Positions 23,101 through 34,622 of a stretch of DNA of 64,000 bases are shown one piece after another. The notes under the pieces are model-generated. The model was not told the origin of the DNA. It searched no databases and worked only from the letters and a program-made list of their open reading frames with translations. Source of the DNA: Gamarada debralockiae (taxonomy: Eukaryota; Ascomycota; Leotiomycetes; Helotiales; Hyphodiscaceae); the NCBI GenBank assembly GCA_002803225.1, contig NXFV01000490.1, forward strand, positions 62,001 to 126,000, written 5' to 3'. Both the position numbers and the translations under genes were made by a program. Positions within the stretch are counted from its first letter, which is position 1; the number at the start of each line of letters is the position of its first letter.

Positions 23101-24323
23101 TATGGCAATTTGGCACCCAACAAGACGTCACGGAGGTGATGGGCAATGTCATAAACCTCCTGTCGTGCGCTATGAAACCAACTGGCGTTACCGAGGCCGG
23201 AACACAAACAGACAAGATCTACGATACATTCTACGGCAATAGTGCAGTCTACACTCAGAAGCCTCTGAAGCTCGAGAAGAAAATTGAGTCTTGGGCTAAT
23301 CTGATGGTGTACCCGGACGATAAGAATTCCCGCGACATTTACGAAGCTCTCGACGTTAACTATGACGAACAAATGGTTGAAATCGGCAACAATCAGATCC
23401 CTCAATATACGTCGATTACCAAGCTTCCTCCCATCCTGCAAATTCAAATCCAGCGTACGGCGTGGAACAGAGGAACCGGCGCTGGATCGAAGAATAGCAA
23501 TCCTGTAGTGTTCCCCGAAACCATCTACCTCGACCGATACATGGATTCAGACGATCCTGACTCGGCACTGATGAAGCGACGTCGCCAAGCATGGAAATGG
23601 AAGGCAGAGCTTCGAACACTGGAAGCAAGACAAACAGCTTTACAAGTCACTGAAGCAGAGATGTCCGTCCCGGACGCATTACGAGAGACTAAGAAGTTCA
23701 TCAACGAGCTTCAAGAGGCAGAGATTGAGGGAATCAATATCGACTCCGAACTGCCCGATCTCCTCGAAGCACGCATGGAGGAAGTCGCGCACGAGCTCGA
23801 GCTCATCAGTCACAAAATCAGCACCATCAAAGGAAAGCTCAACGAACAATTCACGAACATGCGTCAATACGAGTACAAGCTACAAACGGTGTTTATCCAT
23901 CGCGGTGAGGCGGGAGGCGGCCACTACTGGATTTACCTCTACGATTTCGAGAACGATATCTGGCGCGAATACAACGACGAATACGTTACTGTCGTCAATG
24001 ATCGCAAGCGGATATTTGAGCATCAGGGAGGCGGTACGCCGTACTTTCTCGCATATGTGAGAAGTGCCGACCAGAAGGATCTGGTGAATGCTGTGTTTAG
24101 GGATGTGAAGGAAGTGGAGATGACGGATGCTGCGATCTCATGGGCGGATCAGATGGATGGACAGCTAGATGAGGGTATTTCGATGGACCAAGATGGTGAT
24201 GACAACGAAGTGAAGCATCTCGAGCACGCGAATCCGAGACCCCTACTTCCGAAGCCTGCTCCTGTGCAGGATCGATGGACCGGCGAAGTGAATAACTTAG
24301 ATGCGAATGGGAAGCCATGGTAG
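20102..24323 (+). CDS. UBP2: ubiquitin carboxyl-terminal hydrolase, Ubp2 type
   Basis: A cysteine-protease deubiquitinase of the USP family. Yeast Ubp2 works with the Rsp5 ligase and trims K63-linked chains. Five exons: 20102-20132, 20224-21011, 21133-21846, 21894-22455 and 22501-24323, encoding 1,305 residues. The first exon encodes only ten residues (MDDRSLRPGP). The N-terminal half has a cysteine pair (YCSTCRYHF) and long helical repeats, as in Ubp2. The catalytic Cys box GLENIGNTCYLNSLLQF has its cysteine at about residue 642. The His box (HRGEAGGGHYWIYLYD) has its histidine at about residue 1,173. A low-complexity insert with a proline motif (EKPPPVPPRNK) splits the catalytic domain. A Bsd2-like Rsp5 adaptor is encoded near 35 kb, a possible functional link but not a physical cluster. 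Confidence 0.93.
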
Positions 24324-25111
24324 GAAGGCTGTATGTATAGGCATAATGTGTCTGTGTTACTTTGGGTTTTGCGTTTAGCGTGGATCATGAATGGATGGAC
24401 ATTGGGCTCGCAGGGAGCAAGATGGGATATCGGAGCGAGACTTTACATACATGGCTTGCATGGCTGGTCGTTCGGATAGCGACATTGTAGCATTAGACTA
24501 CTTCGATTCAGATACAAATTTCATGGCCGGTTACGTTTTCGAGTCTTGACTTCTCACATCTGGCTGAGAAACTGGCTTCCTTTTAAAGTCCGCAGATTTG
24601 ACATGACAAGGCTACTCATCAAGCAAGGCTAATCATGGGAAAGGCCAAGGCTTCAAACTAGCCTTGCATGAGTCAGCATCTCATCGTTCGTGGTACTCTT
24701 CCCCTCTTCCCCTAAATGAATGTTAAATTTTTGGCGGGTGGCACAGCCAAAAATTTAACCTTCATTCCGCGGGGGGGGTACCAAGATCGCCCCTAACTCG
24801 CTTGCTTTAAGGGACCCTCTTTCTTACTGGCCAGTTCGATCGAAGAATACGAGGCAGCCAATCATATTTCTTCTATTTGGACCCCATCCTATCTTTAACA
24901 ACCTGGACCGATGTCAGATAACAGCCCTGTGGCTCGGGTTGGTCAATGCATAAAGGAGTAAATCAGTGCTTCTGCACCAGTTCAGGATTTCCAAGACATA
25001 TAGGGAATCACGTAATGCTTGTTCGCACCGCGAGCTTGGAGATCCTTACGAATATTTTGTCTTCTATCTGTAGGGGAGCTCCTGTTCTCTTTGTATTCTC
25101 TTTCGAAAGTC
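24324..25111. other. intergenic region with a strong inverted repeat
   Basis: 788 bp between UBP2 and the zinc-cluster regulator, both on the plus strand. It holds the UBP2 3' UTR, a near-perfect hairpin at 24,722-24,759, a run of eight G at about 24,770, and presumably the regulator's promoter. Confidence 0.5.
24722..24759. repeat. perfect 14-bp inverted repeat (hairpin)
   Basis: Arms GTTAAATTTTTGGC (24,722-24,735) and GCCAAAAATTTAAC (24,746-24,759) flank a 10-nt spacer. Outside the arms, GAATG and CATTC extend the pairing after a 3-nt bulge. It could be a transcript-end hairpin, a residue of a miniature inverted-repeat element, or a palindromic protein-binding site. Confidence 0.8.
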
Positions 25112-27257
25112 ATGCTCGTTAATCGTCAGCGATCTCCTAAACATCATCAGAGACAGAGGTCGAAGCCAACTTCGTCCGATGGCAGTCTGCCTCCTTCTCC
25201 ACTCAACATCATAGCTCCGAATGATTCGAAATCGAAGACAAAGGCCTCAAGAGCTAAGAAACCGAAAACGAGAACTGGGTGTATTACTTGCAAGTAAGAT
25301 CCGCCGACCCCGCCATCTCTGCACCAGCTAACTATTCTGTCTAGAATCCGGAGAGTGAAATGCGACGAGGGAAAACCATCTTGCAATCGCTGTATCAAAT
25401 TCGGAGCAACCTGCGATGGATATTTACAGCTGGGCTCAAAAAACACTGCGGTTTCAGCGCGATGCAACATCCTACCCAAAGGTAGCTTCGTAGTTCCACG
25501 TCCCAGACAGCTCCCACCGCGAATATACCACGTCCCAACCGGCCTCCGATTCGACAACGAATTCGAAAGTCGCTTCTTCCGCCTCTACGTCCAAGAAACC
25601 GCCGCGCAGATAGCAGGGCCTTTCAAGACCTCCCTCTGGCAACGCCTCATACCACAAGCATGCGAAGCCGAACCCTTTATCCGACGAATAGTCGTGGGCA
25701 TCAGCGCGCTCACCGAAGTATGTAAGATGGAAGTCGCTGCGGGTCCCTTCGATTGCCGGAAAAGGAAAACGTACGAATATGCGCTCAAACAGTATGACAA
25801 AGCTTTACGCGGAATGAGAGACGCCATAGCGAACGGGATGCACAATATCCGCAACGCATTGCTTGCATGTTTATTGATATTCTGTTTCGAGAGCTTGCAA
25901 GGGGATCCTACATCCGCTGCGAAAAATGCGCGAAGCGGATTGGTGTTACTAACAGAATGGATGAGCCAGCGTGGTGGTTCGAACCCAGACTTCGACTTCC
26001 TTGCCGCGCAGCAGACGAAAGGCGGCTTTTACGGGCTGGAAACAGATCTGCTGCAAGCATTCGCAGCGCTGGATATCCAAGTCCTATTCTTCCTAGATAC
26101 GCGGTCCGAGATGCAGCACTGGGCGTTCGTGGAGCAGCTCTTACTCGCGATTAAGCACCGTATGCCGAGTAGATTCGATAGTCTGGAGCAATGTCGTGAT
26201 TTCTGGATCTTGCTTCAGAGAAGGAATTACCATTTCAACATCGTTGCTATTGATGCGTTGTCTAAGCCCGGCGCAAAACCGTCTAACGTTAATAAGGACA
26301 TAAATGTTAGGAGACTGGATGAATGGGGTGTTGATAATTTGGCTAAGTTGAGGTTCGCTCCACCAAATACTCAGACTCAGGAGAGGGCTACCTCGACCCT
26401 GCGCGCACAGATGGAGAGCTATCGCGAGGATATCGGACGCTGGGAGCGAGCGTCTGCTGCCATATTCGCCAAAACTGAGCTGCATGGCACGCAAGAAGAG
26501 AAAGTCATTATGGCGCTCCTGAAAATCCACGCACATCTCAACCACATCCAACTCGCGGCTGCATTCATGGCCTCGGAGCTCGAGTATGATGCATTTCTCC
26601 GGGAATACTCCGCTATTGTAGAGTTGTCGGAGGAGATATATCCTTTCTTAACTTCTTCTCCTTCAAGTCCAGATTCAAAGTCGATGGGAGGGCTCTTTCG
26701 TTTTGATCTTGGCAGTGAGTAAATCCTCGTACTTTTTTACGGAGCATACCCGGAGTTCCACCCCCGAATTCTGTTCTGAAAAGGATATTTTTCGAGCAGG
26801 TTGTTGTCACAGAAAACTTCTAAAACACCTCTCGAGTCTCAACTCTGTACCTCTTCCCTTATCAAGCATATGCTGATTCCGAGATTTTGCAGTCGTCTAT
26901 CCCCTCTCCAGCGTGGGCTTTCGCTGTCGAAACTCAAATATACGGGGTCGCGCCATCGCCTTACTCAAACGCTCTTCATACCGTGAAGGGATATGGGATT
27001 CGCAGACCGTAGGCTCTCTCACTGACTGGATACGGAAAGTGGAAGAAGAGGGCATGGATGAGGATGGATACATTCCCGAAACGAGCAGAGCGGTGATGAC
27101 GCTTTGCGATGTCGATTTGAAGAGTAAGAGCGTGACATTAGGATGTACCAGTAAAGGGAAAGATGGGGGTAAAGTGTTTAGGAGCGAGACGTTGGAGTGG
27201 AGATTTGAGATTGGAGATAAGGAGAAGGTCTTGAGTCTAGCGGGGGATATTAGGTGA
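25112..27257 (+). CDS. Zn2Cys6 binuclear-cluster transcription factor
   Basis: A fungal zinc-cluster regulator. Three exons: 25112-25293, 25345-26714 and 26893-27257, encoding 638 residues. The start is the ATG at 25,112 (MLVNRQRSPKHHQ). The upstream in-frame sequence is hydrophobic and unlike this family. The DNA-binding cluster has cysteines at residues 57, 60, 67, 74, 77 and 84 (CITCKIRRVKCDEGKPSCNRC), interrupted by intron 1 inside the motif as often happens in this family. A basic region rich in Lys and Arg precedes it. The middle part is a helical fungal-specific regulatory domain (ALLACLLIFCFESLQGD...). The C-terminus (YPLSSVGFRCRNSNIRGRAIALL) is a recurrent motif of this subfamily. 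Targets cannot be told from the sequence. Confidence 0.9.
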
Positions 27258-27820
27258 AAGAGATAATGAATTTGGGCATGAGGCTGAGGATCGTACGACA
27301 GACGATGACGCTGGTAAGAAAGGTGCGAGGTCGTGGGTGCTAATTGCGACAATTGTGGTCCTTGTGGAGGAAATAGTAAGAGACACATGCAGAAGGATGT
27401 TGTTAAATTATTTAACAGAAACATCAGAGAAGATCAAATGTACATCTTCAATTTTTCTTGCTCAACTATCGGTTTAGCATGTATAACACCAATGCTCGCT
27501 CGCAAGCATGCCGCTATCATCCTGTCCACCGCTTCCTTCCTCCTCATTCACCCAACATATGTAGCACAAAGCCACTAGCAAAACAAGTACTTCACAAAGT
27601 CGTTGTATGGAGGGTATATAGCCAGTGAAATGAAATGAGAGGCTTGAAAGCCATTGCCTCGGTCACGAGTTCCCATTTTGCCTTCGCCGTTCCGACGCCG
27701 TGAAGAAATGCCTGGTATCATAGATACGACCTGAAGCCAAACGCCAAAAAGCGAATATATAAGCCAGGTAGAAAAGAAGGTAACACATGTCATGAACTCA
27801 AAAGGTCATGGAATCGACCG
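27258..27820. other. convergent intergenic region
   Basis: 563 bp between the zinc-cluster regulator (+) and the Q-rich gene (-), which end towards each other. It probably holds both 3' UTRs, and nothing else is recognised. Confidence 0.45.
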
Positions 27821-29196
27821 TTATTGCGAGCTGGTCAGTGCATCCCATCGATCCGTTTCGATGAAACAACTCCACGACTCGCTACCAAGACCTGGTGTCC
27901 CAGCTGGAGTCGCATCCTTGGCACCGGGGTTGATAGTTTGATCGAAGAAACTCTGATTCTGGCTGTAATCCTGACCCCCCTGGTAACCTTGATTCAAATC
28001 AAGGTCCAACGGAGCAACGCCAGCACCAAGTGTTGAGTTTAGGCCACTCACAGTAGGATACATTTGCTGGCCTTTGCCGATTTCTGTCCTGTCCGGCAAG
28101 GTGGAGTTGAAGTTGTATGCTGGAATTGGTAGGTTATTACTACCAGCCATCATCATTGACGAAAAAGGGTCATTAGGCATTGTTGGTCCGAGAAACATCT
28201 GTGCCTCCGGTGGCAGGACCATGCTGAAAGCATTATGGCCATTTCCAAATGGAGGCATGTCGTAGCTGTTCTGAGGAACTTGGTTGTATGGGTTCTCTTG
28301 GGAGAAACTGCCTTGCGGGAATGAAGATTGCTGGGTGGGTGTGGCAGCAGAAGCAGAGAGAGGCCCGAGATTCTCATCTAGAAACTCTGTCTTAACTCCT
28401 TCAGTCTTCACAACAGGCATGGAAGCCCGTCGCTCAGTATTAGGTGCAATCACGGGACTGCTCTGAGAAGCTCCAGATGCGGATCTATTGTGTTGGGGCT
28501 GGAAGCCTTGCTGCTGTGGTCGCGGGGAGGGGTACGGTGCCTGTCGGTGCATCGAGGGACTGTTCGGTTGCTGCATTGATGGTTGCATCATCTGCTGTTG
28601 CTGTTGATGAACCAGCATTGGAGACGGAAAGTATGGCTGTGCGTTGGCGAACTGAGGATTTGCCTGATAGTCCTGTGCATATGCGTTGATGATATTCTGG
28701 CCGAGCGCGCTCCTCATGGCAATCTGGTTGGTCAAATATGCGGACAATCGCCTGTTGAACTCCGCCGAGTCGGTTTGGAGATGGGCGGTAAGTCTCCGAT
28801 ATTGCATAGGCAGATCATCGTCCTCCTCCTCGTACATCTCCTCATTGATCACATCTTGCTCTGTTACTTTCAATGATCGTCCGGTTCGGCGCTTGTGTAT
28901 CTCGGAGGCTCTGCGGGCAGATTCGACGCGAGCCTCCAGACTTCGATCACTCCGTCTAGAGGCTGCGATGTATGCTCTCTCTTGGTTCTCTTCGTGAGTC
29001 CTTTCGGTCTGTGCCGTATTAATTAGCGAGGTTCAACGAAGAAGGGCCATCCAAAGCCAGCTATTTCTAGCAACTCCTATAGACAGCCTGGTTCTTGGTG
29101 GACTGAATGAGCGCAGGAAAACTAAGCTCTAAGACCCAATTGAAATCAACGTACCTTCCCTGCCTTCGCCGGTGGAATTGTTCTTGTAGGAGGCAT
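27821..29196 (-). CDS. conserved fungal Q-rich protein of unknown function, probably nuclear
   Basis: Two exons: 29196-29155 (MPPTRTIPPAKAGK) and 29008-27821, encoding 409 residues with a 146-nt intron. Residues 15-60 form a charged basic helix (RTHEENQERAYIAASRRSDR, ARRASEIHKRRTGRSLKV). It is followed by an acidic patch (EEMYEEEDDDLP) and a helical segment (RRLTAHLQTDSAEFNRRLSAY). The remaining roughly 290 residues are disordered and rich in Gln, Pro, Ser and Asn (VHQQQQQMMQPSMQQP). The basic helix plus Gln-rich tail suggests a transcription-associated role, but there is no leucine zipper or known DNA-binding signature. I have a general impression that the N-terminal block recurs in many ascomycetes. 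The function is unknown. Confidence 0.8.
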
Positions 29197-31616
29197 AATA
29201 TCGGCTTCCTTATATGGTGTTGATTGAAGGTTGAAAGGTGTGTGGAATGAAGGCTTTATCGTAACTCTCGACGTCAGAATGACCAGCTCCTCCTTCTCCC
29301 AAATTATACCTGGATTCTGCAGTGTTAAAGATGACGAAGATACCTCGACTTTGGGACCGAGTCGAAAGCGTACCGAGGAGGAAAAGTTGAAACGTAGGAC
29401 GATAAGAGGGTGGGATGGAGCCTTGAAGATAAGGAGTACAAGAAACTCAAAATATGGATTCGGGCAAACAGCCCAGGAACAGTAACTCCGGAATCGATTG
29501 ATTGGTCTGGAAGAATAAGGTGGGCTGTGTGGTGACCTTGTTCGTTGTTTCGACTCGGGATGGTTCAAGGTCGGTGGTCAACAAGCGAATCTGCAGACAA
29601 TATGAGATGCCGAGAAGCCTCGGAAATGTGGCGTTTCGAATGATGAGCGGTTACTGTATCGGGATCTCCAAGGTACTGGGGCATCCGGAAATAATTTCTA
29701 GACCTCGAGAAAAGCTATGTGTGAGGGGAAACTTCCTCTCTTGCAGGTGCCTACGGGCTGTATGTATATAGTGTAGAGTTTTCAACAAGAGGTGGGTAGA
29801 GCAAAGCTCTCGTTCAGGAATGGGCGAGCCAAAGCATCGTTTCTCGCACCTTCCTTTCCCTCTCCCCTTCTTGCTCTGACGTCCTGCAGAGCTATTTTGA
29901 TGGCGCCGCACGCCGCACTCGCAAATTTGTTCCAGTACAAGAGGCGCGGACCGAGTCTTGCCGACCAATCAATTTCGTGCCCTCTTTGTCGGCCTCCTAT
30001 TGTTCCGTCCAAGACGTATGCGAGTGACATTGTGGCGAATGCGCAGCATTTAAATTATTCAGCATGGCGGCTGTGACCTTCCAGTGTGACTCCCGGCTTG
30101 CAATCGCCAGGTCTTAGGCCTTTAAGCAGCTTTCAGATGGAGAATGCTCTCCTGCGAACAGACATAGTGAGATTCTAGCGCCGGTAGACTGAGATTGCCG
30201 ACGTCCCAAATCGTTAACAGGCACCCTGGACCTTGTCTTTCCTCCGCGACAGAACACTTCCGAGTCGATCTCCCGTGTCACCCTGCACGGGGGTGGACAG
30301 CCATATATCCAGCCCTAGAACTTCAAATATCACGGCGAGAGCACGGTGTTCGGAACACAAAGTCGCAGAAGGATCTACGAATGAAGCATTGATCTCAGGT
30401 CCTGCTATTGGAAGGCCCATCAAGCGACAAAACAACATGTGGAATCATTCCCATGGCTTCGGAAAAGAGCATTCCTCCGTCAGAGGCTGTGAAAAGCTGG
30501 AGAAGCCCCCAGGTGCTGACAGGAACATCATTGGCAGGAGGTTGCGCCACTCAGCAAAAGAAACAAACTAAAAAGCGACGGCAGATCCAAAATGACATTT
30601 CCAAAACACCACTCGATGAATGGGCATAACGCTTGTCTCCTAGATCGATCACCGTATTCGTGTTTTTGTCTCTACTTTATCTCCTATTTGCTTAGTGGCA
30701 ATGGCAAATATCTTCCCTCGATAGTAAACTCTCCTGGATAACGTTTGCCAACTTTGTTCAACCTCTCAAATATTGGGCCTAAGTTTTGGCCCCTTAGCTA
30801 GCTTCTTAGTTTTCCGTTTTGCTTCCGCTCTCCTTGAGAAGCCTCAAGAACCTCGGAGACAACAGCACACATGTCTTCCGACGACAGCCCACCAAAACCT
30901 TATGATGTCCCAAAATAAGGACACTGAAAACCAAACCCTCATTATTCCTTATGGCTCGTTTTCGTGGTCGAAAGAAATATTACAAGCTAACTTGAGCAAA
31001 GCCAGGCACGGAGTCCGACCGAAGCCCTAAGGTCTGCCGGACAATACTCCGTCGTTCACCTTACCCTTTCGTGCCGCGATCTCCCGATTAGCAGCTTTTA
31101 GCTCAGCTCAGAATCCCATCTGTTCAAGCATGGAGTTTCAGATCCATGGTGACATCCCGAGGCTCTTGTGTCATATTTTGTACTGCTCGTTTTCGTTTCT
31201 TTTGAGGTTGAGGTTTCTGGCAGCTAAGTTGGGACCCTGGTTTGAAAACATTACATGGGTATTTTCTGGACTTGACGTTAGGAGGAGATATCTGTGGATT
31301 GTGTGTGGCCTTCAAGGAAAATCCGGGGCTCTTCTTCCAGAATGAGTTTCGATTTCTGAGCTAGACGTTTCGTAGCAAAACTATTCCAGAGGGTATTGTT
31401 GCTATCATGTCATATTTATTACCCTTACCCCATTCCATCAGAACTAATCTTTACATCCCATGTGTACGCAAATACTCGCTGTTTCTCTCTGCAACCCCAT
31501 CAGACATTTTGGATATATCATTCTGTTAGTCGACTTCAACGACTTCAACACCGCTTCTTGCCATACCAGTAGACTACCTTCCTTCCTCAATCCTCACAAG
31601 CATATAGATCCATCAA
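29197..31616. other. 2.4-kb gene-free stretch
   Basis: The longest non-coding stretch outside the left end. It contains the promoter of the Q-rich gene (from 29,197 on) and many short open frames of random composition on both strands. I saw no repeats, transposon motifs, tRNA or protein domains. A non-coding RNA or decayed gene cannot be excluded. Confidence 0.5.
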
Positions 31617-32502
31617 TCACTTCGGCGGATCCGTCAAAGGTACATATCTCACCCCCATAGTCTTTTCCTTCTTCACCTGTCCATTCTTGTCCTTATCAAT
31701 CACCCAAATCCATTGTTGGCCAAACGAATTTTCAACGGGGATAAACATCCTACAAACACTCAAATCAGCCCCAATCCTCCACTCATCACCAAAACAAAGA
31801 AGCAAACTCACCTTCCAGGACTCCTTAATTGCTCAACCAATTCCTCATGCAATTCACTCGCCGCGGCGCCCACGTGAATCGCATCCCACCCATCCGTACT
31901 TCCACCATCCTCCTTCCAACCTTTCCTCCCATCACCAACCACAAACTTCACCATCCCACTCCGCAACATCTCTCTTCCCCTCTCGCTTCTCTCCATATTC
32001 CGCTCCCCAAGATCCCTTAACGCTTGTATATGCTCCAACCCAATAACCTTCCCTTGCGAATTTCCATCTCGGTTTACGATTTCCGCGAGAACGGCAGTCA
32101 AGTATCCTGATCCTGAACCGATGTCGAGAACGCGGGCATTGGGATGGAGGAAAGGGAGGAGACTCTCGGCGGCGCTGGCGTGCATATGTGGTGCGCTTAT
32201 TGTGGCAGAATGGCCGATTGATTGGGGGGAGTCTTCGTAGGCGTAGGAGGGGTTTGGACAGTAGTGTGCTCTATCGACCTATTCCAATCAACCCATCAAC
32301 CAATGGCCCCAACAACAACTTCCAACACGTAGAACACGATTAAGGTGTGAACAAAGGGGAATTAGAAGGAGGGTAAAGAGCCGATTAGAGATACCATCTC
32401 CATAGCAGTCTTAACAACCGGACTCGTAATCAGCCCCCTCTTAGACAAATTCTCAATCAACTCCTTATTCGTACGTCCTGAACATTGCCACGCCATTGTC
32501 AT
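31617..32502 (-). CDS. PCMT1: protein-L-isoaspartate O-methyltransferase
   Basis: A repair enzyme that methylates L-isoaspartyl residues in age-damaged proteins using S-adenosylmethionine. Three exons: 32502-32395, 32278-31812 and 31749-31617, encoding 235 residues. A second ATG six bases downstream (32,496) would give MAWQCSG, which matches the usual family start; either is possible. Motifs in order are [23 protein letters not shown] near the substrate site, [19 protein letters not shown] (substrate and cofactor loop), the AdoMet-binding glycine loop [24 protein letters not shown] (acidic ribose-binding residue), and the C-terminal [10 protein letters not shown]. The C-terminal exon ([19 protein letters not shown]) completes the fold. 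Length and motif order are normal for the family. Confidence 0.95.
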
Positions 32503-33379
32503 GCGGGGTTTGGAGCCGCTGAGGGCAGAACCGAAGAAGGAGCGGATGGAATGCAGCTTGTCGAGGGGAGATTCGTTGAGGGAAAGACTATGATTCAAAG
32601 CTTGATTAGGATCTCCGAAGATTGTTGAACAAATGCGAATACGTGGATTCTTGATGTTAGAGGAATCGCAATATCAGACGAGAATGGAGATGGCGAGATT
32701 AAAAAGGCTGACATGACGTCGCAATGCGGGGTGGGGCGAATCGCAGCCTTGCGCTTTGACCACAAGCGTCTTCCCCCTTCCAACGCTCTTTCATCCTCGT
32801 TCCTTTTCATTTCATCTCGCAACAACCTCCCAAATCTCACAAACCGAGGCACAGAACCATATAATCTATCTACAACATCGCTTACATCTTCAAAAGTCTG
32901 CCAAGAAGGCTGATTATCTCAATCGAGGCTGATGATACAAGCGCTGTCTCAGTCGCCTCCTTAATCCTCGTTCTCCACTGTCCAAACACCTCGCCAAGCG
33001 ATGCATTTCATCTGATCATTTCAGCAGAAAACTATGATAGATGCCATCGTGAAGCTAGTGCTTCAGCTGTTTCGATTTCGGACGTGCTTTCTCTTGGTAT
33101 TTCTCCTGGAAACGCTAGGTATCAACTGAAGAGAGTTTGATGAAGGGGCTTTTTCATCTGATAAAGATGTTCAGGCGCCCAGCGACATTTGCTTTGTTGT
33201 GTTCTTGATATCTCTTTCTTTCTTTCAAACCACATTCGTTCATTTCTTCTCAGTCGTTCTGACTCCATTCTACATTGTATATTTTGAATTCCGCAGCTGG
33301 ACTTGCTCTTTAATCTTACAACCTACCTCCAGACTCGAAACTGCACTCCTTCATTCATCGGCCGATTTCATCTGGGACC
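32503..33379. promoter_or_regulatory. divergent intergenic/promoter region
   Basis: 877 bp between the isoaspartate methyltransferase (-) and the small secreted protein (+). It must hold both promoters. The part next to the secreted-protein gene is pyrimidine-rich (runs of TTTC and TCTT), common upstream of fungal transcription starts. Confidence 0.45.
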
Positions 33380-34199
33380 ATGTATTCTCTCTCCGTCCTC
33401 GCGAGCCTCGCGCTGTTTACAGCCTCTCTCTCAGCACCAACACTCAACCCCTCCCGCCGAGCAACTGCCTGTTTCGTAATCGGCGATGTTACCCTCCCCG
33501 CCGAAGTCCAAGACTCAGTTAACAGCATCCAAAGTGCTGTCACCTGCGACACCAGCAGCACCACCATCTCTGGAGTCCCCGATGTAGGTAATTCCAATTT
33601 CCTCCTCACTCTCGGACCATAGTTTGGGAGATTGAGAGACCGAAGTTCCAAAATGGTTCATAACTCATGCACAACAGTACTGACAACCACCCAGGTCTCC
33701 TCAGGCGGTATATCCTTCTCCTCAATCGACTTCTCGAAATCCTCGCAAACACCCCTAAACTTCGCGCTCTCCACCTTCGCCACCTCTACCCCCCTAGCCT
33801 CGTCCAACCTCACTTTATTTCAAAACCAGTTGAATACGTATCTAGCGACTGAGGCGGGTATTAGGAGTGTGGGAGGGAGTTTGGCGATTAAGGACCCGAA
33901 GTTCTTTTTGAGTTTTCAGATTGCTAGGATCTTGACTGCTCAGGGTACTGCTGTACGTATACTTTCCCATTCTGTGATTTAGGAGGACTGAGTCAGGGTT
34001 GTGCACTGTGTGGAAGAAGCTTTCCCGCCTCAGCACTTTCCTTGCTGTGAACATACGAATGAACGTTGACTGAGATGCGTAGATTACGGATCCGGGCCAG
34101 ACGGTTGAGCATTTACTAGGAAAGGTGATCAATAATGCGGGGAGTGAGAGTCAGGCTACTAAGGATCAGGTTACGGCTTTAGCGAGTGTTCTCTCCTAA
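33380..34199 (+). CDS. small secreted protein
   Basis: Three exons: 33380-33583, 33695-33952 and 34083-34199, encoding 192 residues. The first 19 residues (MYSLSVLASLALFTASLSA) form a clear signal peptide followed by a likely cleavage site before PTLNPSRR. The mature protein is small, with only two cysteines (TACFVIGD and VTCDTS), which could form one disulfide. It is otherwise polar and helical (LALSTFATSTPLASSNLTLFQ; VEHLLGKVINNAGSESQ). I recall related secreted proteins in ascomycetes but cannot name a function. Size and secretion are compatible with a surface or host-interaction protein, which is inference only. No transmembrane segment or C-terminal GPI-type signal is visible. Confidence 0.8.
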
Positions 34200-34622
34200 G
34201 CGTGAAGGGGAAATGGGTCATATGTAGATGTCAATATATCAGATGATTGTGTCATTGAGAATCTATGATTTTAGATGAGACAGGATGTCAGTGTACATAC
34301 ATTACGCATCTGATCATTGAAAATGAAAATAAATCAGATAAGTGAGACGAAAGACGTGTTTGATGATTTGGTCCCAACAAGCTCGAGGGAAAGTTCCATT
34401 TGAGACAAGAGCCATGGAAGTGGATAAAAGTGTAGAGTATATCACTTGGTTTCGCAACAAGAACATAGGCGACATAAAAGATATCGTCGATATGTATGAT
34501 GTGAGTATACCCTCTGACTCTAACATAGACAAAAATCAGTTCCAAAACGCCCGCTCTTCCAAGCAAGAGGCTCTTCCATTCCAACTATCCATATAAACTC
34601 CATCCCCATTACATTTCGACAC
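34200..34622. other. convergent intergenic region
   Basis: 423 bp between the secreted-protein gene (+) and the Bsd2-like gene (-). It probably holds both 3' UTRs, and nothing else is recognised. Confidence 0.4.
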
